From Sphingomonas citricola (GTDB lineage: Bacteria; Pseudomonadota; Alphaproteobacteria; Sphingomonadales; Sphingomonadaceae): a stretch of 64,000 nt of DNA. Location: assembly GCF_019429535.1 (NCBI RefSeq), contig NZ_JAHXZM010000003.1, positions 248,001-312,000 of the forward strand, written 5' to 3'. Shown one piece after another: positions 54,273-64,000 of the stretch (position 1 is the stretch's first letter; every line of letters starts with the position of its first letter). The translations under genes and the position numbers were made by a program. The notes under the pieces are model-generated. The model was not told the DNA's origin and searched no databases. It saw only the letters and a program-made list of their open reading frames with translations.

Positions 54273-54277
54273 GCCTG

Positions 54278-56923
54278 TCAGCCGAGCAGGCCCGCGCGCA
54301 CCGCCTCGATCGCGTCGCTCGCCTGCGCGGCGTCCGGGCCACCGCCCTGCGCCATGTCGGGACGGCCGCCGCCACCCTGACCGCCCAGCGCCTGAACGCC
54401 ACGCTTCACCAGATCGACCGCGCTGAAGCGGGTGATGAGGTCGGGCGTGATCCCGACCGCGATTGTGGCCTTGCCGTCATTGACCGCGACGATCGCAACG
54501 ACCCCCGATCCGAGTTGCTGCCGCGCGTCGTCCACGGCGCCGCGTAGACCCTTGGCCTCGAAACCGTCGAGCACCTGCGCGACGAACGCGACGTCCCCGA
54601 CCATTTCAGGTCCGGCCGTATCCTTGGCGCCGCCGCCCAGCGCCAGCGCCTTCTTCGCCTCGGCAAGTTCGCGCTCGAGCCGCCGGCGATCATCGAGCAA
54701 CGCGGCGACGCGCGCAGGAACCTCGTCGGGCGTCGCGCGCAGCGTGGCGGCGGCCTCGCGCAGCTTCTCGTCGCGCGCACTCAGATACTGCCGCGCCGCC
54801 TCGCCGGTCAGCGCCTCGACGCGCCGCACGCCCGACGACACCGCGCTTTCGCCGACGACCTTGAACAGGCCGATGTCCCCCAGCGCCTTTGCATGCGTCC
54901 CGCCGCACAATTCGATCGAATAGGTCTTGCCGTCGTCGTTCGTGCCCATCGAGACGACGCGGACCTCGTCGCCGTATTTCTCGCCGAACAGCGCCATCGC
55001 GCCCATCGCGATTGCCTCGTCCGGGGTCATCAGCCGCGTCTCGACACTGCCGTTGCCACGGATCTGCGCGTTGACCGCCGCCTCGACGTCAGCGAGTTCG
55101 GCGGGCGCCATCGCGGTTGAGTGCGATACGTCGAAGCGCAGGCGATCGGGGGCGACGAGACTGCCCTTCTGCGCGACATGGGTGCCGAGCCGATCGCGCA
55201 GCGCCTCGTGCAGCAGGTGGGTAGCGGAGTGATTGGCGCGAATGGCGTTGCGGCGTGTGACGTCGATCGCGAGCCGTACCGTGTCGCCGACCTTGATCTC
55301 ACCCGCTTCGACACGCGCGTGGTGGACGAACAGCTTACCAAGTTGCTTCGACGTATCCGCAACGGTGGCAGCGAAACCGTTGTCGCTCGACAGCGTGCCG
55401 GCATCGCCGACCTGACCGCCGCTCTCACCGTAGAACGGCGTCTGGTTGACGATCACGTCGACTTGATTGCCCGCGGCGGTGTGCTCGACCCGCTGCCCGT
55501 CCTTGACTAGCGCCAAGACGACGCCCTCGCCGCTGTCGCTGGTGTAGCCGGTGAATTCGGTCGCGCCGACCTCCTCGACCAGATCGAACCACAACTCGTC
55601 CGACGCCTTCGCGCCCGACCCCTTCCACGCGGCGCGCGCGGCGCGCTTCTGTTCGGCCATCGCACTGTCGAAACCGGCCCGGTCGACCTGTAACCCTTGC
55701 GCGCGCAGCGCGTCCTCGGTCAGATCGTAGGGAAAGCCGAACGTGTCGTAGAGCTTGAACGCGGTTTCGCCCGCGAGCGTGTCTCCCTCACCCATGCCGG
55801 CGGTTGCATCATCGAGCAGTCGCAGCCCTTTGTCGAGCGTCTGGCGGAAGCGCGTTTCCTCCTGCCGCAAGGTGGCCTCGATCAGTGGCTGCGCGCGCAC
55901 GAGCTCCGGGTAGGCCGCTCCCATTTCGGCGACCAGTGCGGGGACGAGCCGGTGCATCAACGGCTCCTTCGCGCCCAGCAGATGTGCGTGGCGCATCGCG
56001 CGACGCATGATCCGGCGCAGCACGTAGCCGCGGCCCTCGTTCGCGGGCAGGACGCCATCGGCGACGAGGAAGCCCGAGCAGCGCAGGTGGTCGGCGATGA
56101 CGCGGTGGCTCGCCTGATTGTCGCCGCCCGTCGCCGTATGGGTTAGGGCACCTGACGCAGCGATAAGGGCTTTGAATGTGTCGGTGTCGTAATTGTCGTG
56201 GACGCCCTGCATCACTGCGGCGACGCGTTCGAGCCCCATGCCGGTGTCGATCGAGGGGCGCGGCAGGTCGCCGGTGATCTGGTCGGCTTCCTGCACGAAT
56301 TGCATGAAGACGAGATTCCAGATCTCGACGAAGCGGTCACCGTCCTCGTCCGGGCTGCCCGGAGGCCCGCCCGCGATATGATCGCCGTGATCGTAGAAAA
56401 TCTCCGAACATGGACCGCACGGCCCGTCCGACCCCATCGCCCAGAAATTGTCCTTGGTCGCGATGCGGATGATGCGGTGATCGGGAAGCCCCGCGATCTT
56501 CTTCCACAGATCGAAAGCCTGATCGTCGGTATGATAGACGGTCGCGGTCAGCTTGTCCGCGGGCAGGCCCCATTCCTTGGTCAACAAGGTCCAGGCGTGG
56601 GTGATCGCCTGTTCCTTGAAGTAATCGCCGAACGAGAAATTGCCCAGCATCTCGAAGAAGGTGTGGTGGCGCGCGGTGTAGCCGACGTTGTCGAGATCGT
56701 TGTGCTTGCCGCCCGCGCGCACGCATTTCTGCGCGCTCGTTGCGGTGGAATAGGGCCGGGATTCGAGGCCGGTGAAAACGTTCTTGAACGGCACCATGCC
56801 CGCGTTGACGAACATGAGCGTCGGGTCATTCTGCGGCACCAACGGCGCCGAGGACACGACCTGGTGGCCGTTGGCACCGAAATAATCGAGGAAGCTGCGG
56901 CGGAGGTCGTTGGTCGAGGTCAT
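54278..56923 (-). CDS. alaS: Alanyl-tRNA synthetase
   Basis: 881-aa class II synthetase. Aminoacylation motifs include [19 protein letters not shown], and the editing domain has [11 protein letters not shown] and the zinc-binding [19 protein letters not shown]. The DHHA1/C-Ala domain with a Gly-rich end ([16 protein letters not shown]) closes the protein. Start ATG at 56923. Intergenic 56924-56996 separates it from ppx; no promoter was identified by eye. Confidence 0.97.
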   Translation of the reverse strand: MTSTNDLRRSFLDYFGANGHQVVSSAPLVPQNDPTLMFVNAGMVPFKNVFTGLESRPYSTATSAQKCVRAGGKHNDLDNVGYTARHHTFFEMLGNFSFGDYFKEQAITHAWTLLTKEWGLPADKLTATVYHTDDQAFDLWKKIAGLPDHRIIRIATKDNFWAMGSDGPCGPCSEIFYDHGDHIAGGPPGSPDEDGDRFVEIWNLVFMQFVQEADQITGDLPRPSIDTGMGLERVAAVMQGVHDNYDTDTFKALIAASGALTHTATGGDNQASHRVIADHLRCSGFLVADGVLPANEGRGYVLRRIMRRAMRHAHLLGAKEPLMHRLVPALVAEMGAAYPELVRAQPLIEATLRQEETRFRQTLDKGLRLLDDATAGMGEGDTLAGETAFKLYDTFGFPYDLTEDALRAQGLQVDRAGFDSAMAEQKRAARAAWKGSGAKASDELWFDLVEEVGATEFTGYTSDSGEGVVLALVKDGQRVEHTAAGNQVDVIVNQTPFYGESGGQVGDAGTLSSDNGFAATVADTSKQLGKLFVHHARVEAGEIKVGDTVRLAIDVTRRNAIRANHSATHLLHEALRDRLGTHVAQKGSLVAPDRLRFDVSHSTAMAPAELADVEAAVNAQIRGNGSVETRLMTPDEAIAMGAMALFGEKYGDEVRVVSMGTNDDGKTYSIELCGGTHAKALGDIGLFKVVGESAVSSGVRRVEALTGEAARQYLSARDEKLREAAATLRATPDEVPARVAALLDDRRRLERELAEAKKALALGGGAKDTAGPEMVGDVAFVAQVLDGFEAKGLRGAVDDARQQLGSGVVAIVAVNDGKATIAVGITPDLITRFSAVDLVKRGVQALGGQGGGGRPDMAQGGGPDAAQASDAIEAVRAGLLG

Positions 56924-56996
56924 GCGCAGCGACTTAATGGGGAGAAAGCGCGCTGCCTAGCGCTTCGTCGTGCGCCGCATGATCCGCCGCCGCGGC

Positions 56997-58481
56997 TCAG
57001 CGCGCCGCGTTGCTCGATGCCGTTCGCCCGAGCGCGGTGGCGAGCGAGGAATGGCGTTTGGCAACCGTCTCGCCGTAGAGTGCGTGGTCCGCCGCATCGA
57101 GGTCGAGCCGGAGCGTCGTCGCATCGAGCGTCAGATGCGAGCGGCGCAGCGGTTCGGCGACGCCCGCGCTCAACCGCTGTCCGAGCCGGATAGCCTGTCC
57201 CCAGGTCGCCGCGCGGCGCAATGCCGGCTCGGGAGCGAGTTGCGTGAGGACGTCGGGCACCGCGACCGCCCCGCCGAACGCGGTCCACAGCGCCTGTGCC
57301 ATCATCGCGCGACCGCGACCGTCGACGCCGACCCAATTGCCATGCAGCGCGATCTCGTGTCCGCGTTCGGCGCGAAATTCGGGATTGGCGCGCCAGCCGA
57401 CGTCGGCCAATTGGCAGGCAGCGTTGCGCAATCGTGCCTCGGCAGGTTTGTCGTCGCCGAACAGTGGCGCGATCCAGCGGTCGAGCAGGTCGCCGTGTTC
57501 GGGAAAGCGCCCCGCGAGCCTCGCCTCGTCGCGCGCAGCGGCAATCAGCGGATCCTCGGCACGGGTGCGCGCGTCGAGTTCCTGAAAGAGCAGGCCTTCG
57601 CGAAGCCCGAAGGCCGAGACGATCGTCGTGCTGCTTTTCAGGTGTTTGAGGAGTACCGACAGCAAGGCGGCGGCATCGGGCAAGGTGGGGATGCGCCCGC
57701 TCGACAGGCCGGGGACGTCCTTCAATTGCGGCTTACCCAGTTGCGACAAGGTCCGGCGCAGGCTGGTGATCGTGTCGGGTGACATCGCATATTGATGGAT
57801 GATCGGCAGCGGATAGCGCGCCCGGTGCATCGCGAGGCGCGCGAGACCGCGCCATGATCCGCCGACGAGGTAGAACGGCAAGTTCTTGCCCGCACCGATC
57901 CAGCCCGCGTCGCGCAACATCGTCTCGACCACGCGATCGAGCCGCCCACGTTCGCGCAGCGGCGCGAGGCGCAGGACGCCGAGCGGGAACGACACGCGCT
58001 CGCCCAATTCGCCCTTGCGGATCCGGACGAGTTCGAGGCTGCCGCCGCCCAGATCGCCGACGATGCCGTTCGCGCCCGGTATGCCCGAGAGCACGCCGTA
58101 GCCCGCCGCCGCCGCCTCTTCCTCACCCGACAGGATTTCGACCGACAACCCCGCCGCCGCCGCCATGTCGATCAGTGCGGCACCGTTCGACGCGTCGCGG
58201 ACCGCCGCGGTCGCGACGGTGCGGACACGCGACACCTCCATCGCGGAGACGAGCGCGGCGAAGCGATGCAGCGCGGCACGCGCCGCCGCCATCGCATCGG
58301 CGTCGATCGACCCCGTCGCCGCGAGACTGCGACCAAGCCCCGCCAGTACCTTCTCGTTGAACAGCGTGGTCGGCAGCCGTGCCGGCCCCTGATAGACGAC
58401 GAGGCGGATCGAGTTGGAGCCGATGTCGATGATCGCGGTACGGGGCTGCTCGACCTCGAAACGCGCAGGGTGCGCGGTCAC
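56997..58481 (-). CDS. ppx: Ppx/GppA exopolyphosphatase
   Basis: 494-aa ASKHA phosphatase degrading inorganic polyphosphate. AIIDIGSNSIRLVVY is the phosphate 1 motif, GDLGGGSLELV the phosphate 2 motif, and EEEAAAAGYGVLSG a family segment. The C-terminal half has helical, HD-like character (SAFGLREGLLFQ). The GTG start at 58481 overlaps the ppk stop (GTGA), so degradation and synthesis are co-produced. The frame extends upstream inside ppk and is rejected. Confidence 0.92.
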   Translation of the reverse strand: MTAHPARFEVEQPRTAIIDIGSNSIRLVVYQGPARLPTTLFNEKVLAGLGRSLAATGSIDADAMAAARAALHRFAALVSAMEVSRVRTVATAAVRDASNGAALIDMAAAAGLSVEILSGEEEAAAAGYGVLSGIPGANGIVGDLGGGSLELVRIRKGELGERVSFPLGVLRLAPLRERGRLDRVVETMLRDAGWIGAGKNLPFYLVGGSWRGLARLAMHRARYPLPIIHQYAMSPDTITSLRRTLSQLGKPQLKDVPGLSSGRIPTLPDAAALLSVLLKHLKSSTTIVSAFGLREGLLFQELDARTRAEDPLIAAARDEARLAGRFPEHGDLLDRWIAPLFGDDKPAEARLRNAACQLADVGWRANPEFRAERGHEIALHGNWVGVDGRGRAMMAQALWTAFGGAVAVPDVLTQLAPEPALRRAATWGQAIRLGQRLSAGVAEPLRRSHLTLDATTLRLDLDAADHALYGETVAKRHSSLATALGRTASSNAAR

Positions 58482-60649
58482 GAACGCCGCCGCAGCTTGA
58501 GCGTCGGCACCTCGCCCCCTTCCTCGAGCGCGGCGCCGCGGCCCGAGAGCGACGGATTGGTCATGAAATAGCGGTGCAGGTTGAACGGGCGGTCGCCGGT
58601 CACGATACGGGCGTAGTTGCCATCGGCGTTCAATTCCCAGCTCTGTTCGTTGTCGATCAGATTGGCGACCATCACCTGGTCGAGCACCTGGTCGTGCACG
58701 GTTTCGTTCTCGATCGGCAGGAGATATTCGACGCGGCGATCGAAGTTGCGCGGCATCCAGTCGGCCGAGGAGATGTACACGCGCGCGCCGTCGTTGGGCA
58801 GCGCCGCGCCGTTGCCGAACGCGGCGATCCGGCTGTGCTCGAGAAAGCGGCCGACGATCGAGAAGACGCGGATATTGTCCGACATGCCGGCAACCCCCGG
58901 GCGCAGGCAACAGATGCCGCGGATGATCAGGTCGATTTCGACCCCCGCGCCGCTCGCCTCGTACAGCTTCTCGATGATCGCGGGGTCAACCAAACTGTTC
59001 ATCTTGGCCCAGATCGACCCCGTGCGCCCGGCGCGGGCGTGTTCGATCTCACGATCGATGTCCGCGATGAGCCGGTCGCGCAGCGAGCGCGGGCTGAGGA
59101 CCACCGCCTCCATCCCCTCGGGCTCAACGTAGCCGGTGATGTAGTTGAACATCCGCGCGGCATCGCGCCCCAGCCGTGGGTCGGCGGTGAAAAAGCTGAG
59201 GTCGGTGTAGATGCGCGCGGTGACCGGGTGATAATTGCCGGTACCGAAATGGCAGTAGGTGCGAAACTGCGCCCCCTCGCGCCGGACCACCATCGCGACC
59301 TTCGCGTGGGTTTTCCAGTCGATGAAGCCGTAGACGACCTGCACGCCGGCGCGTTCGAGCGCGCTCGCCCATTGCAGATTCTGTTCCTCGTCGAAGCGCG
59401 CCTTCAATTCGACCACTGCGGTGACCGACTTGCCCGCTTCCGCCGCCGCGATGAGTGCGTTGATGACCGCCGACTGCTTGCCCGCGCGGTAGAGCGTCTG
59501 CTTGATCGCGACCACGTCGGGGTCGTTCGCCGCCTGTTTCAGGAACGCGAGCACGACGTCGAACGATTCGTACGGGTGATGGACGATGATGTCCTTCGCG
59601 CGGATCGCGGCGAAACAATCGCCGCCGAACTCGCGGATACGCTCCGGAAAGCGCGGGGTGAACGGCGTGAATTTCAGATCGGGGCGATCCTCGTCGGCGA
59701 GCAATGCGAGATCCCCGACACCCAGGAACGCGCCGCTCTCGGTCACGAGCGTATCGGAACCGCCCAGTTCCTCGCGCAGCACCGATGCGAGCGCCTCGCT
59801 CATGCCGGTTTCGAGCTCGAGCCGGATCACGCGCCCGCGCCGGCGACGCTTGATCGCGTTGGCGAAATACCGGACGAGATCCTCGGCTTCTTCCTCGATC
59901 TCGATGTCGCTGTCCCGCAGGACGCGGAATTCGGCGGCGCCGAGCACATCATAGCCCGGGAACATCAGGTTGCTGAACCGCTTGAGCAGCGACTCGACCG
60001 CGACATAGCGCGCGCCCTCACCCGGCAGGCGGACGAAGCGCGGCATAGCGTTGGGGAGCATCACGAGTTCGCGGATCGGTTCCTTGTCCGAACGCCGGAC
60101 GAGGTCGAACATCACCGCCATGCCCTTGTTGGGCAGGAACGGGAACGGGTGCGCGGGATCGAGCGCCTGCGGGGTGATGACCGGGAAAAGCTGTTCCTTG
60201 AAATGCGTCTCGAGCCAGGCCTGCTCCTCCAGCCCCAGCGCGGTGTCGATCGCGTGACTGCCGATGACGCGGATGCCGGCTTCGGCGAGCGCGTAGCGGA
60301 TGTCGCGCCAGACCGACTGCTGGCTGACCATCAGCGCGTCGGCCTCGACCGTGATCGCGGCGAGTTGCTGCCCCGGCGTCAGTCCGTCGGCGGAGCGCAG
60401 TTCGACGTCCTGCAATTGCTGGCCCTTCAGCCCCGCGACGCGGACCATGAAGAATTCGTCGAGATTGTCACCCGAGATGGCGAGGAAGCGCAGCCGTTCG
60501 AGCAGCGGGTGCGCGTTGTTGCACGCCTCGTCCAGCACGCGACGATTGAAGGCCAGCCACGACAATTCACGATTGAAGAAACGCTCGGCTGCGACTTTCT
60601 CGAACGGATCGTCGTCGCGCTCGCGCTGGACGTGGGCGGGCCGGGTCAT
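58478..60649 (-). CDS. ppk: Polyphosphate kinase 1
   Basis: 723-aa enzyme polymerising ATP gamma-phosphate into polyphosphate. FFNRELSWLAFNRRVL at the N terminus, the phospholipase D-like catalytic half with the autophosphorylated His in CHFGTGNYHP, and the C-terminal SADWMPRNFDRR are diagnostic. Its start overlaps hda by ATGA. Paired with ppx, it balances the polyphosphate pool. Confidence 0.97.
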   Translation of the reverse strand: MTRPAHVQRERDDDPFEKVAAERFFNRELSWLAFNRRVLDEACNNAHPLLERLRFLAISGDNLDEFFMVRVAGLKGQQLQDVELRSADGLTPGQQLAAITVEADALMVSQQSVWRDIRYALAEAGIRVIGSHAIDTALGLEEQAWLETHFKEQLFPVITPQALDPAHPFPFLPNKGMAVMFDLVRRSDKEPIRELVMLPNAMPRFVRLPGEGARYVAVESLLKRFSNLMFPGYDVLGAAEFRVLRDSDIEIEEEAEDLVRYFANAIKRRRRGRVIRLELETGMSEALASVLREELGGSDTLVTESGAFLGVGDLALLADEDRPDLKFTPFTPRFPERIREFGGDCFAAIRAKDIIVHHPYESFDVVLAFLKQAANDPDVVAIKQTLYRAGKQSAVINALIAAAEAGKSVTAVVELKARFDEEQNLQWASALERAGVQVVYGFIDWKTHAKVAMVVRREGAQFRTYCHFGTGNYHPVTARIYTDLSFFTADPRLGRDAARMFNYITGYVEPEGMEAVVLSPRSLRDRLIADIDREIEHARAGRTGSIWAKMNSLVDPAIIEKLYEASGAGVEIDLIIRGICCLRPGVAGMSDNIRVFSIVGRFLEHSRIAAFGNGAALPNDGARVYISSADWMPRNFDRRVEYLLPIENETVHDQVLDQVMVANLIDNEQSWELNADGNYARIVTGDRPFNLHRYFMTNPSLSGRGAALEEGGEVPTLKLRRRS

Positions 60650-61305
60650 GCGTTGGTCGGATCCTCTGTCGTACCGAACAGCGAAGCCAGGAGGTCTCGC
60701 GCGAGCGGGATGGTGACACGCCGACGCCCGGACAGCGCGGCTTGTTCCAGCCCATCGAGCATCTGCGCTACAGCCTGATGACGCCGGGGCAGTCGCGGCA
60801 CCAGCCAGTCGATCAGGTCGTCGCGCGCATCGAGACGGCGGCGCGCGAAGCCGCGTTCGAGCAGCGCGCGCACCAAAGCCTCATCGGGCGCACCGATCTC
60901 CGCCACCGGGCTCGCCGCCAGCCGAGTGCGCAGGTCGGGCAAGGCGACCGACCAGGCGGGGGCCGCGGCGGCCGCGACGAGAAGCAGCGGCGTGCGTGTC
61001 GCCTGCGCGTCGTTCCAGGCGTGGAACAAGGCGCGCTCGTCGCCCTCGTCGGCATCGTCGATGACGCGCCCGCCCGATTGCGCGGCGAACACCTGCGCCA
61101 ACAGGCTGCGTCCCGATCCCGCGGGGCCTACGAGGAGCGCGGTCCGGACGGGCCAGTCGTGCCATTGCTGGAGCACCTGCACCGCGCGGCGGTTCGAATC
61201 GGTGACGAGAAACTCGACGTCGCGCGCATCATCGGGCCACGCGAGCGGCAGCGGAAACTGGATCGCGGTCGGCTCGCCCGTCGTCACGTCACCCTGCGAG
61301 CGCAT
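60646..61305 (-). CDS. hda: Hda-like DnaA regulatory protein
   Basis: 219-aa AAA+ protein related to DnaA that promotes hydrolysis of DnaA-ATP after replication starts. QFPLPLAW (16-23) is a good match to the sliding-clamp-binding motif. The phosphate loop reads GPAGSGRS (60-67), with Arg in place of the usual Lys. VIDDADEGDERALFHAW is the Walker B region. DUF2066 upstream overlaps it by 17 bp, and ppk overlaps its end. Confidence 0.92.
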   Translation of the reverse strand: MRSQGDVTTGEPTAIQFPLPLAWPDDARDVEFLVTDSNRRAVQVLQQWHDWPVRTALLVGPAGSGRSLLAQVFAAQSGGRVIDDADEGDERALFHAWNDAQATRTPLLLVAAAAAPAWSVALPDLRTRLAASPVAEIGAPDEALVRALLERGFARRRLDARDDLIDWLVPRLPRRHQAVAQMLDGLEQAALSGRRRVTIPLARDLLASLFGTTEDPTNA

Positions 61306-62524
61306 TGTCGGGTTGAAGATCGGGCGGAAGGAGCTGCGGTGCGCGGCGGATGCGCAGCGTCGTGCCGCCGCCGAACACCTGCCATCCGCGCGCCTCTAGA
61401 CCCGTGTGAAGGTTCGCCGGGTCGCCCGCGAACGCGACCGTCATCAGCGATACGCCGCCGAGTGCGAGGCTGCTGGTGGTCGCGCTGCGCACGCCGGGGA
61501 CGCCGCGCAACGCGCTCTCGGTATTGGTCACCGCGCCGGCGTCGGGGGTTTCGACCTGGACGATGACGGTCGTCACGGCCTGCGCTGCGGCCGCGTCCTG
61601 ATCGAGCGGGGTATCGGTCGCATCGGGCGTTTCGGTCGCTGCGACGGCTGCTGGCTGGTTCAGGCCGGGATCGGCACGCAGATAGCCGCCGCGCGCGGCC
61701 GACTGGTAGATGTCGTCCATCCGCTTCACGCCCGCGTCAAGCAAAGCGGGGAGCGCCGAGGCATTCTCCGCGCGGAGCGCGAAACGCGACAGGACGCGAT
61801 TGTCGGGGCCGTGGCGCGCCTCGAACTCGCCGATCACCGGCCCGCCCGGCCATTGCCGCCGCAGCCGGACGACGGGCACGAGCACGTCGCTGCCGCCGTA
61901 GAGGTCGAGCACCTTGCGCCACCAGCCGCGCGCCGGACGCTCGGTTTGGCCGACGTTGAGCAGCAGCGGGTCGGCACCGTTGCCGGGCGGGCGGATATAG
62001 TCGATCTCGCTGGTGCTGGTGCGGAAACGCGCCCATGCCTCCTGCCACGCGGTGCGCTGCTCGAACACACCGCCGACGCCGCCCGACCAGACCACCGGCA
62101 CAACGACGAGCGGGGGCGAGCGCGTCATATAGCTGCTGATCCCCAGCAAGCCCGCGGTGCGCGCACGGTCGAACAGCACGCCCAGTTGCGCGATATATCG
62201 GTTCGGACCGATCTGCTCGTTGCCGACCACGATCGCCGTGACGAGCGAATCGAGCGTGCCATCGGGGACCAGCCCCCCGCCGCCACCCAGCCGGCGCGAC
62301 AATTGCACCCACGCCTTGCGCTGCGCCTCGCGCCAGCCCGCCAGTCGCGCCGCCTGCGCATTTGGGCCCGAGACGTCGACGCTGACGCTGCCAATCTCGT
62401 AATCGTTCGAGCTGTCGACCGCCGCGACGCCGCGGTCGCCGCCCTCGATCTGCGCCAGCGCGCCTGCGCCGAGCACGACGGCACCGGTGGCCGCGGCGAT
62501 GGCGAGGAACGGACGGCTACGCAT
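61289..62524 (-). CDS. DUF2066-type exported protein with C-terminal HMA/ACT-like domain
   Basis: 411 aa with a signal peptide ([20 protein letters not shown]). The body contains [20 protein letters not shown] and [14 protein letters not shown], typical of DUF2066 proteins, and ends in a ferredoxin-like beta-alpha-beta segment ([19 protein letters not shown]) without Cys metal ligands. Upstream of hda by a 17-bp overlap and divergent from purM. The role is unknown; the conserved link to hda is notable. The start ATG at 62524 begins the signal peptide. Confidence 0.75.
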   Translation of the reverse strand: MRSRPFLAIAAATGAVVLGAGALAQIEGGDRGVAAVDSSNDYEIGSVSVDVSGPNAQAARLAGWREAQRKAWVQLSRRLGGGGGLVPDGTLDSLVTAIVVGNEQIGPNRYIAQLGVLFDRARTAGLLGISSYMTRSPPLVVVPVVWSGGVGGVFEQRTAWQEAWARFRTSTSEIDYIRPPGNGADPLLLNVGQTERPARGWWRKVLDLYGGSDVLVPVVRLRRQWPGGPVIGEFEARHGPDNRVLSRFALRAENASALPALLDAGVKRMDDIYQSAARGGYLRADPGLNQPAAVAATETPDATDTPLDQDAAAAQAVTTVIVQVETPDAGAVTNTESALRGVPGVRSATTSSLALGGVSLMTVAFAGDPANLHTGLEARGWQVFGGGTTLRIRRAPQLLPPDLQPDNALAG

Positions 62525-62585
62525 CGGCGCCTTTTGGCGAAGCGGGCGTGGAAATCCAAGCGCGTTGTGGCTAGGCGCTTGCCGC

Positions 62586-63710
62586 ATGACCGACGAACCC
62601 AGCGCCAACAGCACTGCAACCCCGACCGGCGGATATACCTATGCCGACGCAGGCGTCTCGATCTCAGCGGGCAACGCGCTCGTTCGCGCGATCGCACCGC
62701 TCGCCCGCTCGACACGGCGCAAGGGTGCCGACGCCGACCTCGGCGGGTTCGGCGGATTGTTCGATCTGAAGGCGGCGGGCTTCACCGACCCGCTGCTGGT
62801 CGCTGCCAACGACGGCGTCGGCACCAAGCTGAAGCTCGCGATCGAGCACGACCGGCACGAAGGCGTCGGCGTCGATCTGGTTGCGATGTGCGTCAACGAC
62901 CTGATCGTCCAGGGCGCGGAGCCGCTTTTCTTCCTCGATTACTATGCCAGCGGGAAACTCGATCAGGGGATCGCCGAGCGCGTCATCGCGTCGATCGCCA
63001 AGGGGTGCCGCCAGGCGGGTTGTGCGCTGATCGGCGGCGAGACCGCCGAGATGCCGGGGATGTACGCCGAGGGCGACTATGACCTGGCGGGGTTCTGCGT
63101 CGGTGCGGTCGAGCGTGACCGGCTGCTCGACGGCCGCGCGATCGCGGCGGGAGACGTGATACTCGGGCTCACCTCGTCGGGCGTGCATTCGAACGGCTAT
63201 TCGCTCGTCCGCCGGCTCGCCGCCGACCGCGGGTGGAAGCTCGACCGCCCGGCGATGTTCGATCAGGACCGGCTGCTGATCGACGTGCTGATGGCGCCGA
63301 CGCGGATCTACGTCGCGAGCCTGTTGCCGCTGCTGCGCGAGGGGCGGATCAAGGGGCTGGCGCACATCACCGGGGGCGGGCTGCTGGAGAACATCCCGCG
63401 CGTTCTTCCGCAAGGCACGCACGCGCTGGTCGATGCGGACGCGTGGGAGCAGCCGCGGCTGATGGCGTTCCTCCAGGCGCAGGGCGCGATCGAGCCCGCG
63501 GAGATGGCGCGCACGTTCAACTGCGGGATCGGCATGGCGGTCGTCGTCAGCGCCGACGAGGCCGACCGTGTCGCGCAAGCGCTGGAAGCCGCGGGCGAGA
63601 CCGTGTTCCGCATCGGCCGCATCGAGGCGGGCGAACGCGGATGCACCGTGACCGGCAGCACCGAGACGTGGAGCGCGCGCGGCGACTGGCGCGCGACGCA
63701 TCACGCATGA
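62586..63710 (+). CDS. purM: Phosphoribosylformylglycinamidine cyclo-ligase (AIR synthetase)
   Basis: Fifth step of purine synthesis. [31 protein letters not shown] and [10 protein letters not shown] are all present. 374 aa from the ATG at 62586, 61 bp from the divergent DUF2066 start. Its stop overlaps purN by ATGA, the standard purMN pair. Confidence 0.97.
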   Translation: MTDEPSANSTATPTGGYTYADAGVSISAGNALVRAIAPLARSTRRKGADADLGGFGGLFDLKAAGFTDPLLVAANDGVGTKLKLAIEHDRHEGVGVDLVAMCVNDLIVQGAEPLFFLDYYASGKLDQGIAERVIASIAKGCRQAGCALIGGETAEMPGMYAEGDYDLAGFCVGAVERDRLLDGRAIAAGDVILGLTSSGVHSNGYSLVRRLAADRGWKLDRPAMFDQDRLLIDVLMAPTRIYVASLLPLLREGRIKGLAHITGGGLLENIPRVLPQGTHALVDADAWEQPRLMAFLQAQGAIEPAEMARTFNCGIGMAVVVSADEADRVAQALEAAGETVFRIGRIEAGERGCTVTGSTETWSARGDWRATHHA

Positions 63711-64000
63711 ACGCACCCGCCAAGGTCGCCGTGCTGATTTCGGGGCGCGGCTCGAACATGCAGGCACTCGCGGAACACGCCGGCGACGATTATGAGATCG
63801 TCGTCGTCGCATCCGACCGGCCGAGCGCGCCGGGGCTCGCCTGGGCGATCCAGCACGGATTGCCGACCTTCGCGCTATCGCCGAAGGGGATCGGCAAGCC
63901 CGTGTTCGAGGCCGCGCTGGACGGCGCGCTGCGCGAGGCGGGGGCGGAGTGGATCGCGCTGGCGGGCTATATGCGGCTGTTGTCCGACGAGTTCGTCGCC
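63707..64000 (+). CDS. purN: Phosphoribosylglycinamide formyltransferase (3' end cut by window edge)
   Basis: PurN transfers formyl from 10-formyl-THF to GAR in purine synthesis. The N-terminal [14 protein letters not shown] motif and [13 protein letters not shown], including the start of the catalytic region, are visible in the 98 codons present. The frame is open at the window edge, so the C-terminal half is missing here. Confidence 0.95.
   Translation, partial: MNAPAKVAVLISGRGSNMQALAEHAGDDYEIVVVASDRPSAPGLAWAIQHGLPTFALSPKGIGKPVFEAALDGALREAGAEWIALAGYMRLLSDEFVA

Noticed and set aside
58574..60778. 734-codon open frame on the plus strand opposite ppk
   Set aside because: Antisense of polyphosphate kinase with all motifs on the other strand. 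The length reflects third-position GC bias.
1..64000. CRISPR array, insertion sequence or prophage
   Set aside because: No regularly spaced repeats, transposase, integrase or phage structural genes were seen.

Overview
This 64 kb window is ordinary chromosomal DNA from a high-GC alphaproteobacterium, most likely a Sphingomonas-type member of the Sphingomonadales. The case rests on the rpsB-tsf-pyrH-frr-uppS-cdsA-dxr-rseP-bamA block, the alphaproteobacterial hda-ppk-ppx arrangement, a eukaryotic-type NADP isocitrate dehydrogenase, a perfect EcfG-type stress promoter (GGAAC-N16-CGTT) and alphaproteobacterial LexA boxes (GTTC-N7-GTTC). I see no insertion sequence, prophage, CRISPR array or integration scar. 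Genes are packed tightly, many overlapping by 1 to 17 bases.

Layout. 1-8772 (minus): translation factors, UMP kinase, phospholipid and isoprenoid precursor enzymes, site-2 protease and BamA. 8773-9087: the only gene-free stretch over 300 bp; it holds a structured rpsB leader, a LexA-box match and an EcfG-like promoter ahead of a 77-aa membrane peptide. 9263-12161: psd-pssA and icd. 12200-20503: a CPA2 antiporter, a GT4 glycosyltransferase, a YqjI-like PadR regulator with DUF2218 and a duplicated operator, rarA, a serine hydrolase, a DUF429 protein and tRNA-Thr. 20615-26804: an apparent envelope-lipid operon (DUF2147, MprF-like, EEP phosphoesterase, patatin). 26846-33105: lapA-pyrF-trpFBA-accD-folC. 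33217-43842: ampG, an orphan Rieske oxygenase, a single-domain response regulator, a pseudouridine synthase with rsmD, an MHS transporter, a PiT phosphate transporter with a Pho-box-like site, and UvrD with an SOS box. 43938-49183: small unknowns, a prolyl oligopeptidase and an MFS pump. 49180-53365 (minus): radA-cvpA-scaffold-kefC-DUF423 behind an SOS box. 53555-54229: a tandem-repeat exported protein behind a perfect EcfG promoter. 54278-64000: alaS, then the DUF2066-hda-ppk-ppx operon divergent from purM-purN.

Most of the window is housekeeping. The most interesting signals are regulatory: three LexA-box matches, two of them directly upstream of DNA-repair genes (radA, uvrD); the general-stress promoter of the tandem-repeat protein; the twin palindromes of the nickel/iron-type PadR regulator; and the Pho-box-like site close to the phosphate transporter start. 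I found no clearly undescribed multi-gene system. The best candidate for a little-studied unit is the DUF2147-MprF-EEP-patatin operon. All functional calls are from reading protein sequence, without database searches.
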